Assembly (NCBI GenBank): GCA_033808535.1
Contig: JAPXNL010000004.1
Location: 1 to 51,387, forward strand
Length of the DNA: 51,387 nt
From: DTU078 sp033808535
GTDB lineage: Bacteria; Bacillota; Clostridia; Oscillospirales; CAG-272
Direction of reading: 5' to 3'
Numbering within the stretch: position 1 is the first letter of the stretch; each line of letters begins with the position of its first letter. The notes beneath the pieces were generated by a model. It ran no database searches, had not been told where the DNA came from, and worked only from the letters and a program-made list of their open reading frames with translations. This document shows positions 1-7,827 of the stretch, one piece after another. The position numbers were made by a program, and so were the translations under genes.

Positions 1-1958
1 CGGTAAAGGTCATAATAAACGCCTTTTGCGGCGAGCAGCTCCTCGTGATTGCCCGATTCGACTATATGTCCGTCAGCAAGCACTATAATTTTGTCGGCGT
101 CGCGGATTGTGGAGAGGCGATGGGCGATTATCAGGCTTGTTCGGCCTTCCATCAGTTTTATCATCGCCTGCTGGATCTGCATTTCGGTGCGGGTGTCGAC
201 GCTGGAGGTAGCCTCGTCTAATATGAGTATCTTCGGGTCGGCGAGCACCGCGCGCGCAATGGATAAAAGCTGGCGCTGACCCTGGCTCAGGTTGCCGCCC
301 GACTCGGTAAGCGGCGTATCATACTGCTGCGGCAGACGCTCGATAAACGGGTCGGCTTCGGCGGTAATTGCTGCCCGGCGCACCTCATCGTCGGTCGCGG
401 AAAGCCTGCCGAACCGTATATTTTCGCCTATGGTATCGGAGAACAGCACAGTGTCCTGAAGCACAATCGCAATCGCAGACCGCAGGTCGGATTTTTTAAT
501 ATTGCGTATATCGCGGCCGTCGAGCTTAATTGCGCCCGCATCGGTATCATAAAAGCGCGTGAGCAGGTTGACTATTGTGGTCTTGCCCGAACCGGTACGG
601 CCAACAATGGCGATTTTCTGACCGGCTTTAACCTCAAGGTTAAAATCGCTCAGCACCGGTTCATCGGGTTTGTACGAAAAATCGACATGCTCCAGCGAAA
701 GGTCGCCGCGCACTGAGGATATGTCCAGCGGTTCGCCGCCCTCATCGCGTTCGCCGGGAGCGTCCATTATCTCAAAAACACGCTCCGCGCCGGCGACTGC
801 GGTTATAATACCCGTATACTGGTTTGCAAGCTCGGTCAGCGGGCGTGTAAACTGCTTTGAATACTGGATGAAAGCCTGGATAACGCCTATAGTTATCACG
901 CCTTTAATCGCGAGCCAACCGCCTGTCACGGCTATAAGCAAAAAGCCTATATTGCCGATGACGTTCATCAGCGGGCCCATCAGACCGCCAAACACACTGG
1001 CGGTAACACCTACACGGCGCAGTTCGTCGCTGTACTGTTCAAATTCTTCGGTCGCCTGCTTCTCGCGCTCGTAAGCGACTACGGTTTTAAATCCTGTGAC
1101 GATTTCCTCGATATGGCTGTTTAGGCTGCCGAGCGCCCGCTGCTGCTTGACAAAATATTTGCGCATGAAATTAGACAGCTTTGAGGTCGATATCAGCGTC
1201 AGGGGAATCACGACAATCGCCGCGAGCGTCATGACGGGGCTGTAGTAAAGCATCATCGCAAGCGAGCCGATAAGCGTTATCACGCCCGAGAAAAGCGACG
1301 AGATGGAGCCCGAAATCGCGTTTGATATGTTATCGACATCGTTTGTCATACGACTCATCAAATCGCCGTGACGGTGCGTGTCGGTGTATTTTATCGGAAG
1401 ATATGATATGCGCGTGAAAAGGTCAGAGCGCATGCGGTATACGGTATTCTGCGACAGCTTTGCCGACCAGATGCCCGAAAAATAGGTGAAAAGGGAAGAT
1501 ATGAGATATACTGCTCCCATCGCGGTCAGCGAGAAAACAAGGCGCTCCCACTCAAACGAATAGGTGCCGTCGGGATTTTTGTGGCGGATGGCGTCGATAG
1601 CTATCCCCTGAAGCGCCGGACCCGCAAGCGAGGCAAGTGTGGTCAGCACCGTCATAAGAAGTAGCCCGACTACAAGCAGCTTGGCTGAACCGAGATAAGC
1701 AAACAGTCTGCGGACTGTTTTTTTCATGTCTTTCGGCTTTTCCTTGACCATGCCGCGCATCATCGGGCCGTGACCCTGACCCTTGCTTTTTGCTTCAGCC
1801 AGACGATGTTTTATAAACTCGTTGTCGTCTAACTCATCCGGACGCGCGCGCTTTTTGCGTGGTGCGCCGGTTTCTTTGGCGCCTCCGGGCATTGAGTCGG
1901 TATCATGCGCACTCGGTGTATCGGTCGCAAATAGCTCCGGTTTTTTCTTCTTAGCCAC
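1..1958 (-). CDS. ABC exporter half-transporter, catalytic-site subunit (partial at window edge)
   Basis: Membrane-embedded ATP-driven exporter subunit; about 652 codons are visible and the last few C-terminal residues run off the window start. A basic, disordered N-terminal stretch precedes the transmembrane domain; the nucleotide-binding domain follows with Walker A GRTGSGKT (near 595-615), signature LSQGQ, Walker B ILILDEATSSVD with the catalytic Glu, and a normal switch-loop His (IIAHRLS). GTG start at 1956-1958 is chosen because GGAGGTG lies just upstream; it overlaps the end of the preceding subunit by 8 bp, typical of translational coupling. Its signature motif deviates (LSQGQ, not LSGGQ), and that motif faces the degenerate site of the partner. 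I infer a multidrug/peptide exporter of the TM287/288 or BmrCD type; the substrate is unknown. Confidence 0.93.
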   Translation of the reverse strand, partial: MAKKKKPELFATDTPSAHDTDSMPGGAKETGAPRKKRARPDELDDNEFIKHRLAEAKSKGQGHGPMMRGMVKEKPKDMKKTVRRLFAYLGSAKLLVVGLLLMTVLTTLASLAGPALQGIAIDAIRHKNPDGTYSFEWERLVFSLTAMGAVYLISSLFTYFSGIWSAKLSQNTVYRMRSDLFTRISYLPIKYTDTHRHGDLMSRMTNDVDNISNAISGSISSLFSGVITLIGSLAMMLYYSPVMTLAAIVVIPLTLISTSKLSNFMRKYFVKQQRALGSLNSHIEEIVTGFKTVVAYEREKQATEEFEQYSDELRRVGVTASVFGGLMGPLMNVIGNIGFLLIAVTGGWLAIKGVITIGVIQAFIQYSKQFTRPLTELANQYTGIITAVAGAERVFEIMDAPGERDEGGEPLDISSVRGDLSLEHVDFSYKPDEPVLSDFNLEVKAGQKIAIVGRTGSGKTTIVNLLTRFYDTDAGAIKLDGRDIRNIKKSDLRSAIAIVLQDTVLFSDTIGENIRFGRLSATDDEVRRAAITAEADPFIERLPQQYDTPLTESGGNLSQGQRQLLSIARAVLADPKILILDEATSSVDTRTEMQIQQAMIKLMEGRTSLIIAHRLSTIRDADKIIVLADGHIVESGNHEELLAAKGVYYDLY

Positions 1959-3732
1959 CAATCGCACCTCCCTCCGAGAAAATGCCGAGTTCGGCAATGT
2001 CGCCGTCGGACAGACCGCGCTGACCGAGCTGCGAATTGTAAATATCGCGGTAAGTCGCGCTCGTTTTCATAAGCTCATCGTGCGGTTCGCATGCGGTTAT
2101 AACTCCATCTTCGATAACCGCAATGCGGTCTGCAGTCATAACGCTCGCAATGCGCTGCGCTATCATTATAATTGTCGTGCCCGCAAGCTCGCGGCGGAGC
2201 GCAGCACGCAGCCGGCTCTCTGTCCCGACGTCGAGCGCGGAGGTGCTGTCGTCGAAAATTATAATTTCCGGCTTGCGCAGTATGGCACGCGCAATGGCTA
2301 TGCGCTGTTTCTGCCCGCCCGACAAGGACGCGCCTTTTTCGGCGATAAATGTATCGTAACCGTCAGAAAACGAGTTTATAAACTCGTCCGCCTGAGCAAT
2401 CTCAGCGGCGCGGCGAACCTCATCGTCGCTCGCGTCTTCGCGTCCCCAGCGGATATTGTCGGCTATCGTGCCGGAAAACAGCTCGCTTGTCTGCAGGACA
2501 AACGAAATGCGGCTGCGCAGTTCGTGGAGGTCATAATCGCGCACGTCGACTTCGTCGACAAGCACGCGCCCATCAGACGCGTCATAAAATCGGGGGATGA
2601 GCTTGACAAGCGTCGATTTGCCCGAGCCGGTAGCGCCCAGTATCGCGATGTATTCGCCGGGCTTAATATCGAGGTCGATATCGGCGAGCACCGGTTTGCC
2701 CGATGTGCCGGGGTAACGGAAGCTGACACCTTCAAATCTGACACTGCCGCCGACCTGCGCGCGTTCGGGAATAACATTGCCCGACATTATCGCCGGCGTT
2801 TCGTCCAACACCTCGTTTATACGGCGGGTAGACGCCATCGCGCGCGAGAGCATCTGAAACATCATTGCGACCATCCTAAGTGAAAACAGAATCTGCACAA
2901 CATATGTGATCGCAGCCATGATTTTGCCGACCTCGAGCGCACCCGCCTGCACCTGAAGTCCGCCGACAAGGATTATAGCCACAACGGATGCGTTCATTAT
3001 AATCATCATGACGGGGGAAAGCATCGAAATCAGTTTCTGCACATAAAGCGTTGTGTCGCGCAGCGCACGGTTGGCATCGTCAAAGACGCTTATTCGGTGC
3101 TCCTCACGCACATATGCTTTAACCACGCGCGCGCCGGTTATGCTTTCCTGAACAACCGAGTTGACGGCGTCCAGCTTTTTTTGCACCGACTCAAACAGCG
3201 GACGCGCTTTTACCACGACGATCGCAACCACAATAAGCTCAATCGGCAGGGCGCATGCGAGCACGATCGAGAAGTTGACGTCAAGTGATAAGGCCATAAA
3301 AATGCCGCCTATGAACATCATAGGCGCGCGAATAAACATGCGCAATACCATTGCGACGAGGTTCTGCAGGGTAGTAACGTCGTTTGTTAGGCGTGTCACC
3401 AGCGAACCGGTTGAAAATTTATCTGTCTGCTGCAGCGACAGGCTCATGACATGGCGGAAAATATCGCTGCGCAGATCGCATCCGAACCCCTGCGACGCCA
3501 CCGAGGAAAAATACGAGGCAGACAGTCCGCCGATGCCCCCGATAACCACAAGCGCCAGCATCAGCATGCCTGTGCTGATAAGTATCTGCATATCGCCGGC
3601 TATAACGCCACGGTCAACGATGACGCTCATCAGTGTGGGCTGAATAAGGTCAACTGTCACCTCCACCACCATCGCAAGCGGGGAGAGAAGTGCAAATAAA
3701 ATGTAAGGTTTCAGGTATTTAATCAACTTCAT
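1951..3732 (-). CDS. ABC exporter half-transporter, degenerate-site subunit
   Basis: 593-residue half-transporter: six-helix ABC transmembrane domain (about 1-310) and ATPase domain (about 325-575). Walker A GATGSGKS is at 366-373 and the signature LSGGQ at 470-474. The catalytic Glu after Walker B is replaced by Asp (FDDSTSALD, D495) and the switch-loop His by Gln (IAQR, Q526). These are the hallmarks of the non-hydrolysing subunit of heterodimeric exporters, whose degenerate site pairs with the deviant LSQGQ of the downstream subunit. It lies 30 bp after a MarR regulator and overlaps the partner gene by 8 bp, so the three form one operon. It could export drugs, lipids or peptides; nothing here fixes the substrate. 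Confidence 0.95.
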   Translation of the reverse strand: MKLIKYLKPYILFALLSPLAMVVEVTVDLIQPTLMSVIVDRGVIAGDMQILISTGMLMLALVVIGGIGGLSASYFSSVASQGFGCDLRSDIFRHVMSLSLQQTDKFSTGSLVTRLTNDVTTLQNLVAMVLRMFIRAPMMFIGGIFMALSLDVNFSIVLACALPIELIVVAIVVVKARPLFESVQKKLDAVNSVVQESITGARVVKAYVREEHRISVFDDANRALRDTTLYVQKLISMLSPVMMIIMNASVVAIILVGGLQVQAGALEVGKIMAAITYVVQILFSLRMVAMMFQMLSRAMASTRRINEVLDETPAIMSGNVIPERAQVGGSVRFEGVSFRYPGTSGKPVLADIDLDIKPGEYIAILGATGSGKSTLVKLIPRFYDASDGRVLVDEVDVRDYDLHELRSRISFVLQTSELFSGTIADNIRWGREDASDDEVRRAAEIAQADEFINSFSDGYDTFIAEKGASLSGGQKQRIAIARAILRKPEIIIFDDSTSALDVGTESRLRAALRRELAGTTIIMIAQRIASVMTADRIAVIEDGVITACEPHDELMKTSATYRDIYNSQLGQRGLSDGDIAELGIFSEGGAIGG

Positions 3733-3762
3733 ATAATGCTTTCACTTGAATAAATTAAAAAA

Positions 3763-4374
3763 TTACTCTGCCGGCGGGACGGGACGCTCCTGCTGTCTGA
3801 TATTGTCGCGAATGCGGACAAGCAGCGACATGAGCGTATGCAGCTCCTCGTCGGTAAAGCCGGACGCAATATTGCGTTCGATTATATCAATCTTTTTGCG
3901 GATGTTTCTGTTGTATTCCTCGCCTTTTTCGGTGAGGTAAACGAGGGTCTGGCGCATGTCACGCTCGTTTGGAACACGCCTGACATAACCGTCGGCTTCC
4001 ATCTTTTGAAGTGTTACGCTGATTGTGGGAGGCTTTAGATGGGTCATGTTTGCCAGTTCAAGCTGCGTGCGTCCTCCGCGGATTGCAAGGTGGAAAAGCA
4101 GCATACGATAGCTGTTCTGCAGATTCTGGTCGCGGATACGGTCGCGGAACAGCTTTGATATTTCATTTATCAGCATCATCGGTGTCTGCGGCAGCGGAGG
4201 TTGACTGCCGGACTGCGGTTCCGGCTGCGGATTTTCCGGGGCTGGAGCTCCGTTTGCCGGTTCCGGGCACGCGCGTGATGCATTTACCTGCAGGCTTTCG
4301 TCCTGTGCGGTCTTGCTTTCTATTTTTTCTTCGCCGCCGGGCAATTCGTTATAATCACAATTTTTATCTTTCAA
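3763..4374 (-). CDS. MarR-family transcriptional regulator
   Basis: 203 residues. The C-terminal two thirds (about 65-195) is a MarR winged helix: a dimerisation helix with LFRDRIRDQ, a recognition-helix region around THLKPPTISVTLQKME, and a wing containing RRVPNERDMRQTLVYLT. The first ~65 residues are an unusual acidic, Pro/Gln-rich and probably disordered extension. The start is TTG at 4372-4374, preceded by AAAGGAAGG at good spacing. It is the first gene of the operon with the ABC pair, so it most likely represses its own operon and responds to a ligand the exporter removes. A sigma-A-like promoter with a palindrome close downstream of its -10 box lies upstream. Confidence 0.92.
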   Translation of the reverse strand: MKDKNCDYNELPGGEEKIESKTAQDESLQVNASRACPEPANGAPAPENPQPEPQSGSQPPLPQTPMMLINEISKLFRDRIRDQNLQNSYRMLLFHLAIRGGRTQLELANMTHLKPPTISVTLQKMEADGYVRRVPNERDMRQTLVYLTEKGEEYNRNIRKKIDIIERNIASGFTDEELHTLMSLLVRIRDNIRQQERPVPPAE

Positions 4375-4493
4375 AATATATTCCTTCCTTTACCCTCGTA
4401 AAGCGAAATATGCTGCCAAACCACGCCGATAAATATAAAACAGCCGTATTCTGACGGCCTGCGTATCGTTCGTTATCTAACTAATATAAGTAA

Positions 4494-4521
4494 ATTATAT
4501 CGTAAATAAAATATTTGTCAA
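4494..4521 (-). promoter_or_regulatory. Sigma-A-type promoter of the marR-ABC operon
   Basis: Read on the minus strand: TTGACA (4516-4521), 16-bp spacer, TATAAT (4494-4499). Just downstream of the -10 box is the small palindrome GTTAGATAAC, a plausible MarR operator. The untranslated leader (about 110 nt) also holds a short GCCGT/ACGGC hairpin. The operator assignment is inference. Confidence 0.65.
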
Positions 4522-4609
4522 TATAAATACGTCCAAATTAACAATAATAACGGATTTTCTTCATACACATGTCAGGGCAAATGTCACATAAATGCAGGCG
4601 GATAAACAT

Positions 4610-4645
4610 AAAAAAGTCCGGAAGAGAAAAAAATCGCTCTTCCGG
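4610..4645 (-). terminator. Rho-independent terminator after the sleC-like gene
   Basis: Nine-base-pair stem CCGGAAGAG/CTCTTCCGG (4618-4645) followed on the minus strand by a run of U (4610-4615). It sits 28 bp past the stop codon of the SleC-like gene. Confidence 0.88.
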
Positions 4646-4673
4646 TACCGGTGTGGGGATATGCGTTTGTATT

Positions 4674-5921
4674 TCACAGCTCTGCAAGGCGCTCGACAGC
4701 TACATATATAATGGATATTCGATACCATGTGGCGAAATCCACAATGCCGGTCTGAGGCAGGTCAAATACCTGCTGGAATATCATAACGGCATTGCGCGTC
4801 TGCTCGCCGAATATGCCGTCGACCCTTAATTTGGGAATTGCGGGGAATTTGTCGGATATTGCGTTCAGCTGTTCCTGTATAGTTCGCACACTCGGCCCGA
4901 CCGACCCTACCTGCAGCGGCGTGCCCGGATATGAAACCGGTATGCCCGCAACTCTTTGAGCCTCCATGAGGAATATATCAAATCCGTAATAAGTGCGCAG
5001 GATTTGCACCGCATCATACCCCTGATCGCCCAGCATCTTTGAGCCCCATTGGCTCAGCCATTCGGGACAAGTTACGGTTGATCCGTTGCAATATTGCGTT
5101 AAAAGCGGCTGCCTGATGCCGGGTCTTGTTATAAACGTAGTGAACAGGTAATCAACTATATTTGAAATTTCAGAGAAAAAGTTGCGTCCGTATACGAATT
5201 TCTGGTCAAATTCGGTTGTGCTGGTTATTGTAAAGTCATATCCCTTGCCGCGATACCATTCGGTGTAAACACGGTTCAAAGTAAATGATATAATGGCAAG
5301 CACATTGGCTTCAATTGCTTCAACCGGCCATGTCGAATATATTTCGTTGCATGCGACATTCTTTATGTAATCGGTAAAGGAAACATAGTAATTGGGAGCG
5401 TTCGGATCGTCCGGCACGCCGTCGTGAACAACAACAATTTCGGGGACGACAGGCTCCGGCAATACAACAAATTCCTGGCTTTCCGGCAGCGGTTTCACCG
5501 GATCCTCCGGAATTTTCGGCGAGTATTCATACCAAAGAGTATGAGGCGGAATCACTATATTCTCGGGTATCTCTACCGCCATTTCAAGCAAGGGCAGGCG
5601 AACATTTTGAACAGCTCTCGTTTCTGGTAAAATCTGCACTCCCTGCACTCGCACAGGCTCAAAACCGTCGGCAAAAACGGTCAGATCATACTCTGAATAC
5701 GGCTGTATCTCAGTTTCGGGCGTCAGCGACAGATCAAGCGGCGGCGCCGCGAGCGGTACGCTCTCGCTCAGACCGGATGAGTCGGTGGTAAGCTCTTCTA
5801 TGATTACATCATCCGCACCGGTCGGCGCTATACGCACCGTCGCATCACTTACCGGTGCGATTCCATCTGCCTGCAGAACAAGTACATTCAGAAACCCGGT
5901 GTCCGGACCGTTAAATTGCAT
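4674..5921 (-). CDS. sleC: SleC-type spore cortex-lytic proenzyme
   Basis: 415 residues. During germination SleC-type enzymes degrade the spore cortex peptidoglycan after activation by Csp proteases. Domains seen: an N-terminal beta-sandwich resembling a carboxypeptidase regulatory domain (about 8-112), a proline-rich linker (EDPVKPLPE, 139-147), a SpoIID/SleC-like catalytic region (about 175-325, with DYIKNVACNEIYSTWP and ECP-type segment CPEWLSQWGSK), and a C-terminal peptidoglycan-binding domain (about 335-405, VDGIFGEQTRNAVMIFQ). Length and domain order match clostridial SleC as I know it. There is no classical signal peptide. It is divergent from two Csp-type proteases, which strongly supports the role. 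Several clostridia carry SleC paralogues, so it may be a paralogue rather than the sole cortex hydrolase. Confidence 0.9.
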   Translation of the reverse strand: MQFNGPDTGFLNVLVLQADGIAPVSDATVRIAPTGADDVIIEELTTDSSGLSESVPLAAPPLDLSLTPETEIQPYSEYDLTVFADGFEPVRVQGVQILPETRAVQNVRLPLLEMAVEIPENIVIPPHTLWYEYSPKIPEDPVKPLPESQEFVVLPEPVVPEIVVVHDGVPDDPNAPNYYVSFTDYIKNVACNEIYSTWPVEAIEANVLAIISFTLNRVYTEWYRGKGYDFTITSTTEFDQKFVYGRNFFSEISNIVDYLFTTFITRPGIRQPLLTQYCNGSTVTCPEWLSQWGSKMLGDQGYDAVQILRTYYGFDIFLMEAQRVAGIPVSYPGTPLQVGSVGPSVRTIQEQLNAISDKFPAIPKLRVDGIFGEQTRNAVMIFQQVFDLPQTGIVDFATWYRISIIYVAVERLAEL

Positions 5922-5953
5922 ATATTGTCACCTCACACTGTTCCTGTAAGTAA

Positions 5954-5983
5954 TATTATGCCGCTCGTGCCGATATAATTACA
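5954..5983 (-). promoter_or_regulatory. Possible sigma-G/sigma-E-class sporulation promoter of sleC
   Basis: On the minus strand TGTAAT (5978-5983) is followed after 17 bp by CATAATA (5954-5960). The -10 matches the CATA-type box of forespore/mother-cell sigma factors and the -35 is one mismatch from the sigma-G consensus. The position, ~35 bp before the sleC start, is right. Short motif, so only suggestive. Confidence 0.4.
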
Positions 5984-6028
5984 ATATCGGACCGTGTTTC
6001 AATCACGCCGGCAAGGCTGCCGCATATG

Positions 6029-6036
6029 CATATATT
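6029..6036 (+). promoter_or_regulatory. Possible CATANNNT -10 box upstream of the csp operon
   Basis: CATATATT lies about 65 bp before the first csp start and fits the -10 box of the mother-cell sigma factors (sigma-E/sigma-K, CATANNNT). No convincing -35 element is visible, so this is weak. Confidence 0.25.
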
Positions 6037-6099
6037 GTTAAGGCAAATCTGGCAAATATAATGACTAAACGTCGCGATATGCCTGAAAGGGAGAAATAT

Positions 6100-7827
6100 A
6101 TGACACTGGACAATATTAACGCCTTTCAGAATCTGCTAAGATTTGACCCGCGATTAGTCCTGGAAGGGCGGACAGAGCTTATCGTAAAATATAACGGGGA
6201 CATCGAGCGTGTCGCGCGCAGCGTGGGCGCTACAGTCGAGATCCTTAACAGTACTTTCGCAATAATGACTATTGAGGTAGATGAAATCCCAAGTTTATAC
6301 AATTTCAGCGAGATTGAGTTTCTGGAACTGCCCAAAACGCTTACATTCGAACTATACAACAACATTTCCAACGCTTGCATCAGCCGCGTTCAAGGACCGC
6401 GATTCGGGCTGCGCGGAAGGGGAACAATAATCGGAATAATCGATTCGGGCATTGACTACACCCACCCGGATTTTATAAACGATGACGGCACCACGCGAAT
6501 AATGTATATCTGGGATCAGCTCGGCAGTTCTGAGCTGGGTAGTCCGCCGCAGGGGTTTATACATGGTGTTGAATATACAGCCAGCCAGATTAACGAAGCG
6601 CTGCAATCTTCCGATTCGTTTTCCGTTGTTCCGGTAACCGATACTATCGGTCACGGAACTGCAGTTACGGGAATTGCGGCGGGCAACGGCCGGGCAAGTA
6701 ACGGCGTTCAGACGGGAGCGGCACCCGAGGCAAGCATAATTGTGGTAAAACTCGGACGCACCGGATTCGAGGCATTTGCACGCACAACCGAAATAATGCG
6801 TGCAATGAAATATCTGACAGACAAAGCAAGGCAGGCAAACATGCCTCTGAGCATTAACCTTAGCTATGGTACAAATAACAGCCCCCATGACGGCAACACG
6901 CTGTTTGAGTCATATATAAATTCCGTGTCTCAGGAATGGAAAACGGTCATTTCGGTGGCAACCGGCAATGAAGGAGCCGCAGGGCATCATTATACCGGAT
7001 TTTTAACTGCCGGACGGCAAACGAATGTGGAGTTTTACATCTTTGGTGAAATATACAAATTTTATATTACAATGTGGAAAAGTTTCGCAGACACAATCAC
7101 ATTCAGTATTGTTTCGCCCGGTGGCAGCCAAACTGGACAATTGCGCCCGACGACACGATTTTTCATCGGCAATCTGGAGGGTGTAAACCTGACAATTTTC
7201 AATAATCAGCCGTCGATTTATACCACTGCCCAGGAGATTTTTATCCTTTTTGAAGGTCTAGATAGACCTATACCGCAGGGATTGTGGCGTATCGAAATAT
7301 TCGCTGAAGTTGTCGTTAACGGGCAGATTGACGCGTGGCTGCCTAATATTGAGGAGCGCGCAATCAGCATCGCTTTTGCAACGCCCAGCGTTGAAACTAC
7401 GCTTACTATGCCGTCGACGGCATCGCAGGTTATTTCCGTGGGTGGATATGACGCGCGCAGCGGGACGATCGCGGTATTCTCTGGAAGGGGATATACGCGA
7501 TTCATTGAGATGATAAAACCTGATCTGGTCGCGCCAGCAGTTGATATTATTACAGCAGTACCAGGCGGCGGTTACGACCGGTTCAGCGGCACCAGCATGG
7601 CAGCCCCTTTTGTTTCAGGTGCGGCGGCACTGATGATGGAGTGGGGAATAGTCAACCGGCACGACGTTTTCTTATACGGCCAACGGGTTAAAGCGTTTCT
7701 GCAAAAGGGAGCGCAGCGTAACCGAAATATCGATTATCCGAACAATCAGTGGGGGTACGGATCGCTCTGCCTTGAGGATACCATGCTGCTGCTTGAACAA
7801 TATACCGCAGGAGGGCTAACTATATGA
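6100..7827 (+). CDS. Csp-type germination protease (subtilisin family), first copy
   Basis: Subtilisin-like protease that in clostridia cleaves pro-SleC to start cortex lysis. I prefer ATG 6100 (575 aa) because AAGGGAG lies 6-7 bp upstream; an in-frame ATG at 6061 has no good ribosome site. Seen: an N-terminal prodomain (~1-95), catalytic Asp115 (IIDSGID), His185 (GHGT), oxyanion Asn (ATGNEG) and Ser499 (FSGTSMAAP), so it should be active. A ~130-residue beta-rich insertion between the Asn and Ser motifs corresponds to the jelly-roll domain known from CspB. The next csp gene overlaps its stop by 4 bp (ATGA), so the pair is co-translated. No transmembrane segment is seen; spore localisation is inferred from the family. 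Confidence 0.88.
   Translation: MTLDNINAFQNLLRFDPRLVLEGRTELIVKYNGDIERVARSVGATVEILNSTFAIMTIEVDEIPSLYNFSEIEFLELPKTLTFELYNNISNACISRVQGPRFGLRGRGTIIGIIDSGIDYTHPDFINDDGTTRIMYIWDQLGSSELGSPPQGFIHGVEYTASQINEALQSSDSFSVVPVTDTIGHGTAVTGIAAGNGRASNGVQTGAAPEASIIVVKLGRTGFEAFARTTEIMRAMKYLTDKARQANMPLSINLSYGTNNSPHDGNTLFESYINSVSQEWKTVISVATGNEGAAGHHYTGFLTAGRQTNVEFYIFGEIYKFYITMWKSFADTITFSIVSPGGSQTGQLRPTTRFFIGNLEGVNLTIFNNQPSIYTTAQEIFILFEGLDRPIPQGLWRIEIFAEVVVNGQIDAWLPNIEERAISIAFATPSVETTLTMPSTASQVISVGGYDARSGTIAVFSGRGYTRFIEMIKPDLVAPAVDIITAVPGGGYDRFSGTSMAAPFVSGAAALMMEWGIVNRHDVFLYGQRVKAFLQKGAQRNRNIDYPNNQWGYGSLCLEDTMLLLEQYTAGGLTI

Noticed and set aside
1783..2883. Long open frame on the plus strand opposite the ABC exporter
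   Set aside because: Lies fully antisense to clear ABC domains with all motifs intact; no ribosome site or known family.
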